Source: Flaviflexus massiliensis
GTDB lineage: Bacteria > Actinomycetota > Actinomycetes > Actinomycetales > Actinomycetaceae
Assembly (NCBI RefSeq): GCF_001375495.1
Contig: NZ_LN831057.1
Coordinates: 434,001 to 498,000, forward strand
Direction: 5' to 3'
Length of the DNA: 64,000 nt
Under the pieces are notes generated by a model that did not search any database, had not been told where the DNA came from, and saw only the letters and a list, made by a program, of their open reading frames with translations. The position numbers and the translations under genes were made by a program. Of the stretch, positions 60,607 through 64,000 are shown piece after piece. Position 1 is the first letter of the stretch, and each line of letters starts with the position of its first letter.

Positions 60607-61644
60607 GTTAAAGTGTCTGTTGCAGGGGCATCGGGGTATGCCGGGGGAGAGGCCGTACGACTCTTGACCTCCCACCCTCAGCTCGAAATTGGTGTGCTTG
60701 CCGCGCACTCATCGCGCGGTCCAATCGGTCAGTTCCATCCCCATCTGCGAGCAATAGGGGACCGTGAGCTTGTGCCCATGGAAGCCGAGACACTTGCCGA
60801 CTCCGACGTCGTCATTCTTGGCCTGCCTCATGGCGCCTCTGCCGAGATTTCAGAAGCCATCCTCCAGATCAATCCCGAGGTGCGGATCATTGACCTTGGT
60901 GCTGATCACCGCCTCGAGGACGCTTCCGCTTGGGAGGCGTTCTATGGTGGGCAGATGGCGGAACCGTGGGCGTACGCCATGCCCGAACTCATTCGTGAAG
61001 GGAAGTCGCAGCGTGAGATCCTTTCCTACTCCCGGCTCATTGCCGCCCCGGGATGCAATGCTTCGGCGGTGACCTTTGCAGCCCAGCCTGCCCTGCACGC
61101 CGGTATTGCCACCGGTGAGGGAATCGTTGCGATTCTGGCAGTCGGATACTCCGGTGCCGGCAAGGCCGCCAAGCCCCACCTCATGGCTTCCGAAGCCCTT
61201 GGAAGTCTTGCTCCCTACGGAGTAGGTGGAACCCACCGTCACATTCCCGAGATCGTGCAGAACCTCAAGAAGGCTGGTGGCACGCTAGAGACGCTCTCGT
61301 TCACCCCGGTGCTCGCCCCCGTTTCCCGTGGAATCCTCGCCACCGTGTCGATTCCTGTGAAGGAAGGGACGACCGCGGAAGACGTGAGGGACGCCTACCG
61401 GGCAACCTATGTAGATGAACCTTTCGTCCAATACAGCGAGCAGGTCCCCACAACTTCAATGGTGACCGGCGCCAATACGGCGCTCGTGCACGCGGTTCTG
61501 GACAGGGATGGACAGCGCCTGACCGCGATCTGCGCTCTCGACAACCTTGTTAAGGGCACGGCAGGTGCCGCAATCCAATCCCTCAACCTGTCCCTCGGCA
61601 TCCCGGAGGATATTGGCCTGACAACGGTGGGAGTTGCCCCGTGA
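60604..61644 (+). CDS. argC: N-acetyl-gamma-glutamyl-phosphate reductase
   Basis: ArgC reduces N-acetylglutamyl phosphate to the semialdehyde with NADPH. The 346-residue protein begins MVKVSVAGASGYAGGEAVRL, and has LGLPHGASAEISEAIL, the catalytic Cys in RLIAAPGCNASAVTFAA, GYSGAGKAAKPHLMASEA, HRHIPEIVQNL and NLVKGTAGAAIQSLNLSLG. ATG 60604 fits the promoter and the family. It leads argC-argJ-argB-argD, with 4-base overlaps between all neighbours. Confidence 0.96.
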   Translation: MVKVSVAGASGYAGGEAVRLLTSHPQLEIGVLAAHSSRGPIGQFHPHLRAIGDRELVPMEAETLADSDVVILGLPHGASAEISEAILQINPEVRIIDLGADHRLEDASAWEAFYGGQMAEPWAYAMPELIREGKSQREILSYSRLIAAPGCNASAVTFAAQPALHAGIATGEGIVAILAVGYSGAGKAAKPHLMASEALGSLAPYGVGGTHRHIPEIVQNLKKAGGTLETLSFTPVLAPVSRGILATVSIPVKEGTTAEDVRDAYRATYVDEPFVQYSEQVPTTSMVTGANTALVHAVLDRDGQRLTAICALDNLVKGTAGAAIQSLNLSLGIPEDIGLTTVGVAP

Positions 61645-62795
61645 TTACCTTTCCTCAAGGATTTGTTGCCTCCGGCGTGACAGCCGGCCTCAAAGAGTCC
61701 GGTAAACCTGACCTCGCCCTCGTGGTCAACGAGGGTCCGCTGGATGAGGCGGCCGGAGTGTTCACGACGAACCGGGTCGTGGCGTGGCCCGTGCAATGGA
61801 CTCGTAATGCGCTGGCTGACGGCAGGCTCAAGGCCGTTGTACTTAATTCGGGGAACGCCAACGTTGCGACCCCTGGCGGCATGGATGTGACAACCGCGAC
61901 CGCGGAGGCCGTTGCTCAGCATCTCTCACTCGAGGCGAGCGATGTTGGCGTGTGCTCGACCGGTGTTATCGGCGTGACACTTGAATCGGCTCCGCTCGTT
62001 GCTGGCGTGGCAGAGGCGGTTGCCGGCCTGGGGGTCGATGGTGGGTCTGACGCTGCCGAGGCCATCATGACAACCGATACGGTGTCGAAGCAGGCAACAT
62101 TCGAGTCCGGTTTCAAGATCGGTGGCATGGCCAAGGGTGCTGGGATGATTGCCCCGGGCATGGCCACCATGCTCTGTATCATCACGACCGATGCTGTGAT
62201 CGACTCCGAAAGCGCCCAAAACGTTCTCGTTGACGCGGTGAACACGACATTTAATAGGATCGATGTTGACGGTTGCATGTCGACCAACGACACGGTCCTC
62301 CTCCTAGCAAGCGGTGCCTCAGGGATCACTCCCGATCTGCAGGAGTTTGCTCGCGGAGTGAACGAGGTATGTTCCGATCTAGCGAAGCAGATGATTGGGG
62401 ACGCCGAGGGTGCGAGCCACGACATTGATATTCAGGTGACCCACTCGGCAACGGAAGAGGGTGCGCTCGCGGTTGCTCGCGCAATCGCACAATCAAACCT
62501 GTTCAAGTGCGCGATCTTCGGCAATGACCCCAACTGGGGCCGCATCATCTCCGCGGCGGGAACAGTTCCCGAATCGGAAGCGCCCTTTGATCCGCAAGAT
62601 CTTGCGGTCATTATTAACGGCGTGCCCGTGGCCGAGCAGGGAGTTGATACCGGCAGGCGTGATGAGGTGGACATGGCCGCGAACCGTCTCGTGACGGTTG
62701 AGTTGCAGCTGGGGTCGGGAACCGAGTCCGCCAGCATCCTCACCAACGATCTGACCTACGACTACGTGACAGAGAATTCGGCATACACAACATGA
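61641..62795 (+). CDS. argJ: Glutamate N-acetyltransferase/ornithine acetyltransferase
   Basis: ArgJ recycles the acetyl group from acetylornithine to glutamate, and in bifunctional forms also uses acetyl-CoA. The 384-residue precursor begins [20 protein letters not shown], has [16 protein letters not shown] and [13 protein letters not shown], and self-cleaves before the Thr in [14 protein letters not shown]. Later motifs are [13 protein letters not shown] and [19 protein letters not shown] 61641 overlaps argC by 4 bases, and the stop overlaps argB by 4. Confidence 0.96.
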   Translation: MITFPQGFVASGVTAGLKESGKPDLALVVNEGPLDEAAGVFTTNRVVAWPVQWTRNALADGRLKAVVLNSGNANVATPGGMDVTTATAEAVAQHLSLEASDVGVCSTGVIGVTLESAPLVAGVAEAVAGLGVDGGSDAAEAIMTTDTVSKQATFESGFKIGGMAKGAGMIAPGMATMLCIITTDAVIDSESAQNVLVDAVNTTFNRIDVDGCMSTNDTVLLLASGASGITPDLQEFARGVNEVCSDLAKQMIGDAEGASHDIDIQVTHSATEEGALAVARAIAQSNLFKCAIFGNDPNWGRIISAAGTVPESEAPFDPQDLAVIINGVPVAEQGVDTGRRDEVDMAANRLVTVELQLGSGTESASILTNDLTYDYVTENSAYTT

Positions 62796-63691
62796 GTACG
62801 ATTTTGGAACGATTGTTAGCAGCCCAAGACAAGGCGGAAGTTCTCGTCCAGGCACTGCCCTGGATTCGGGAGTTTGCGGGACAAACCGTTGTCATCAAAT
62901 ACGGTGGCAACGCTATGGTCAACCAGGAGCTGAAGGAAGCGTTCGCTCACGACGTCCTGTTCTTCTACCACGTGGGATTGAAGCCTGTCGTGGTGCACGG
63001 CGGTGGCCCGCAGATCAACGCCATGCTGGCCAAGCTCGGAATTGAATCCGAGTTCAGGGGCGGACTACGAGTCACCTCGGCTGAGGCCATGGAAGTTGTC
63101 CGCATGGTCCTGACCGGACAGGTGCAACGTGACCTCGTGTCCCTGCTCAATAGGGATTCTCCCTACGCGGTGGGCATGTCCGGTGAGGATGCGGCCCTGC
63201 TGACGGCGCGCAAACGCTTCATCGAGCTCGACGGCAAAAGGGTCGACCTGGGTCATGTCGGTGATGTTCACGAAGTCAACCCGGCCTCGATCCACGACCT
63301 TCTCGACAACGGCCGGATCCCCGTCATTTCCACCATCGCCATGGATGTGGAGGGGGATGGGATCCTCAACGTTAATGCGGACACTGCAGCGGCAGCGATC
63401 GCATCGGCGCTCGGAGCCTCCAAGCTCCTCATGCTGACCGACGTTGAGGGACTGTACCTGGATTGGCCCAACAAGGACTCGCTTGCGTCCGAGATCGGCA
63501 CGACCGCACTGCGCGAACTGCTGCCGAAGCTCGATGCGGGAATGCGGCCGAAAATGGAGGCCGCGCTCCACGCGATTGATGGCGGGGTGAAGGCCGCGCA
63601 CGTCATTGATGGGCGGATGGAGCATTCGATGCTGCTGGAAATCTTTACTGATGCGGGAGTGGGAACTCTCGTCACGGGGGACACGAAATGA
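62792..63691 (+). CDS. argB: Acetylglutamate kinase
   Basis: ArgB phosphorylates N-acetylglutamate and is usually the arginine-feedback step. The 299-residue protein has [59 protein letters not shown] and [19 protein letters not shown]. The N-terminal helix ([20 protein letters not shown]) is the kind that forms the arginine-sensitive hexamer, so feedback inhibition is likely. It overlaps argJ and argD by 4 bases each. Confidence 0.96.
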   Translation: MSTILERLLAAQDKAEVLVQALPWIREFAGQTVVIKYGGNAMVNQELKEAFAHDVLFFYHVGLKPVVVHGGGPQINAMLAKLGIESEFRGGLRVTSAEAMEVVRMVLTGQVQRDLVSLLNRDSPYAVGMSGEDAALLTARKRFIELDGKRVDLGHVGDVHEVNPASIHDLLDNGRIPVISTIAMDVEGDGILNVNADTAAAAIASALGASKLLMLTDVEGLYLDWPNKDSLASEIGTTALRELLPKLDAGMRPKMEAALHAIDGGVKAAHVIDGRMEHSMLLEIFTDAGVGTLVTGDTK

Positions 63692-64000
63692 CGATCTCAA
63701 CCTACGAATCCGTGTACATCAACGCATTCGGTACACCCTCCCTCGTGCTCGACCACGGGCAGGGCGTGCACGTGTGGGACACGGAGGGAAAGAAGTACCT
63801 GGACCTGCTGGCAGGTATCGCAGTCAACGCACTCGGCTACGCCGATCAAGCTATGGCCCGCGCAATCACTGACCAGGTGTCCAAACTGTCCCACGTCTCC
63901 AACTTCTTCACGACCGAGCCTCAAATCAATCTAGCGAAGAAGCTGGTCGAGCTCCTCGTTAGCGAAGGTGGACGCCCCGGCAAGGTGTTCCTCGCGAACT
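63688..64000 (+). CDS. argD: Acetylornithine aminotransferase, 5' part only
   Basis: The first 104 codons are present; the rest lies beyond the right edge. It begins [20 protein letters not shown] and carries [20 protein letters not shown], the usual N-terminal block of class III PLP aminotransferases. [20 protein letters not shown] follows. ATG 63688 overlaps the argB stop (ATGA). The PLP lysine region is not in the window. Confidence 0.93.
   Translation, partial: MTISTYESVYINAFGTPSLVLDHGQGVHVWDTEGKKYLDLLAGIAVNALGYADQAMARAITDQVSKLSHVSNFFTTEPQINLAKKLVELLVSEGGRPGKVFLAN

Noticed and set aside
1-64000. CRISPR array, tRNA or rRNA genes
   Set aside because: No regularly spaced repeats, tRNA cloverleaf sequences or rRNA stretches were noticed on either strand; a short tRNA-like GGTTCGAACCC near 22067 lies inside the iolE coding sequence.

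Overview
The window reads as chromosome of a GC-rich actinobacterium, most likely Actinomycetaceae or a near relative. Supporting signs are the bifunctional-type PriA in place of a plain HisA, the infC-rpmI-rplT-rRNA methyltransferase order, pheS-pheT upstream of argC-argJ-argB-argD, many 4-bp ATGA/GTGA gene overlaps, GTG starts, and several promoters whose -10 box lies 6 to 7 bases from the start codon (leaderless transcripts). Taxonomy below that level is inference.

Layout. 1-6274: the end of an unrecognised minus-strand gene, a universal stress protein, then a tightly coupled histidine operon segment hisC-hisB-unknown-hisH-priA-sseB. 6275-8756: a structured leader, infC-rpmI-rplT and a SpoU/TrmH rRNA methyltransferase. 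8757-50474: about 42 kb of accessory DNA lying between that methyltransferase gene and pheS, which lie close together in many actinobacteria. 50475-64000: core genes again: pheS-pheT, a glutamine amidotransferase, a GCS2-type ligase, an SDR, a CNNM/CorC transporter, a quinone oxidoreductase, an AhpD-like protein, and argC-argJ-argB-argD (argD cut by the right edge).

The accessory block has four parts. (i) 8797-12113: an SGNH hydrolase, an old-yellow-enzyme reductase and a decayed IS481 element. (ii) 12354-19959: a probable anti-phage cluster made of a PD-(D/E)XK nuclease, a small cysteine-containing protein, a phospholipase-D/SF2 helicase/DUF3427 protein and a fused GmrSD-type nuclease, with an IS3 remnant at its right border. 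(iii) 20423-32300: an apparently complete myo-inositol catabolic set (iolG, iolE, iolD, iolB, iolC, an iolJ-type aldolase, iolA/mmsA), plus a Cgl0159-type barrel protein, a transaldolase-family protein and a GntR regulator. (iv) 32453-46265: a second sugar or cyclitol region with a PfkB kinase, a TSUP permease, two intact Gfo/Idh dehydrogenases, a LacI regulator and an RbsABC-type transporter. It also holds two broken genes: a Gfo/Idh gene split by an IS256-family insertion, and a TIM-barrel isomerase gene with a nonsense and a frameshift change. A near-identical 12-base motif in front of iolA, the TSUP gene and one Gfo/Idh gene suggests that one regulator joins parts iii and iv.

The right end of the accessory block (46.5-50.2 kb) holds two small membrane-protein genes whose 5' leaders share the same two-hairpin fold despite different stem sequences, a decayed ABC-F ATPase gene and a CsbD-like stress protein gene. 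No rRNA, tRNA or CRISPR array was seen. All calls come from reading the sequence; no database search was run.
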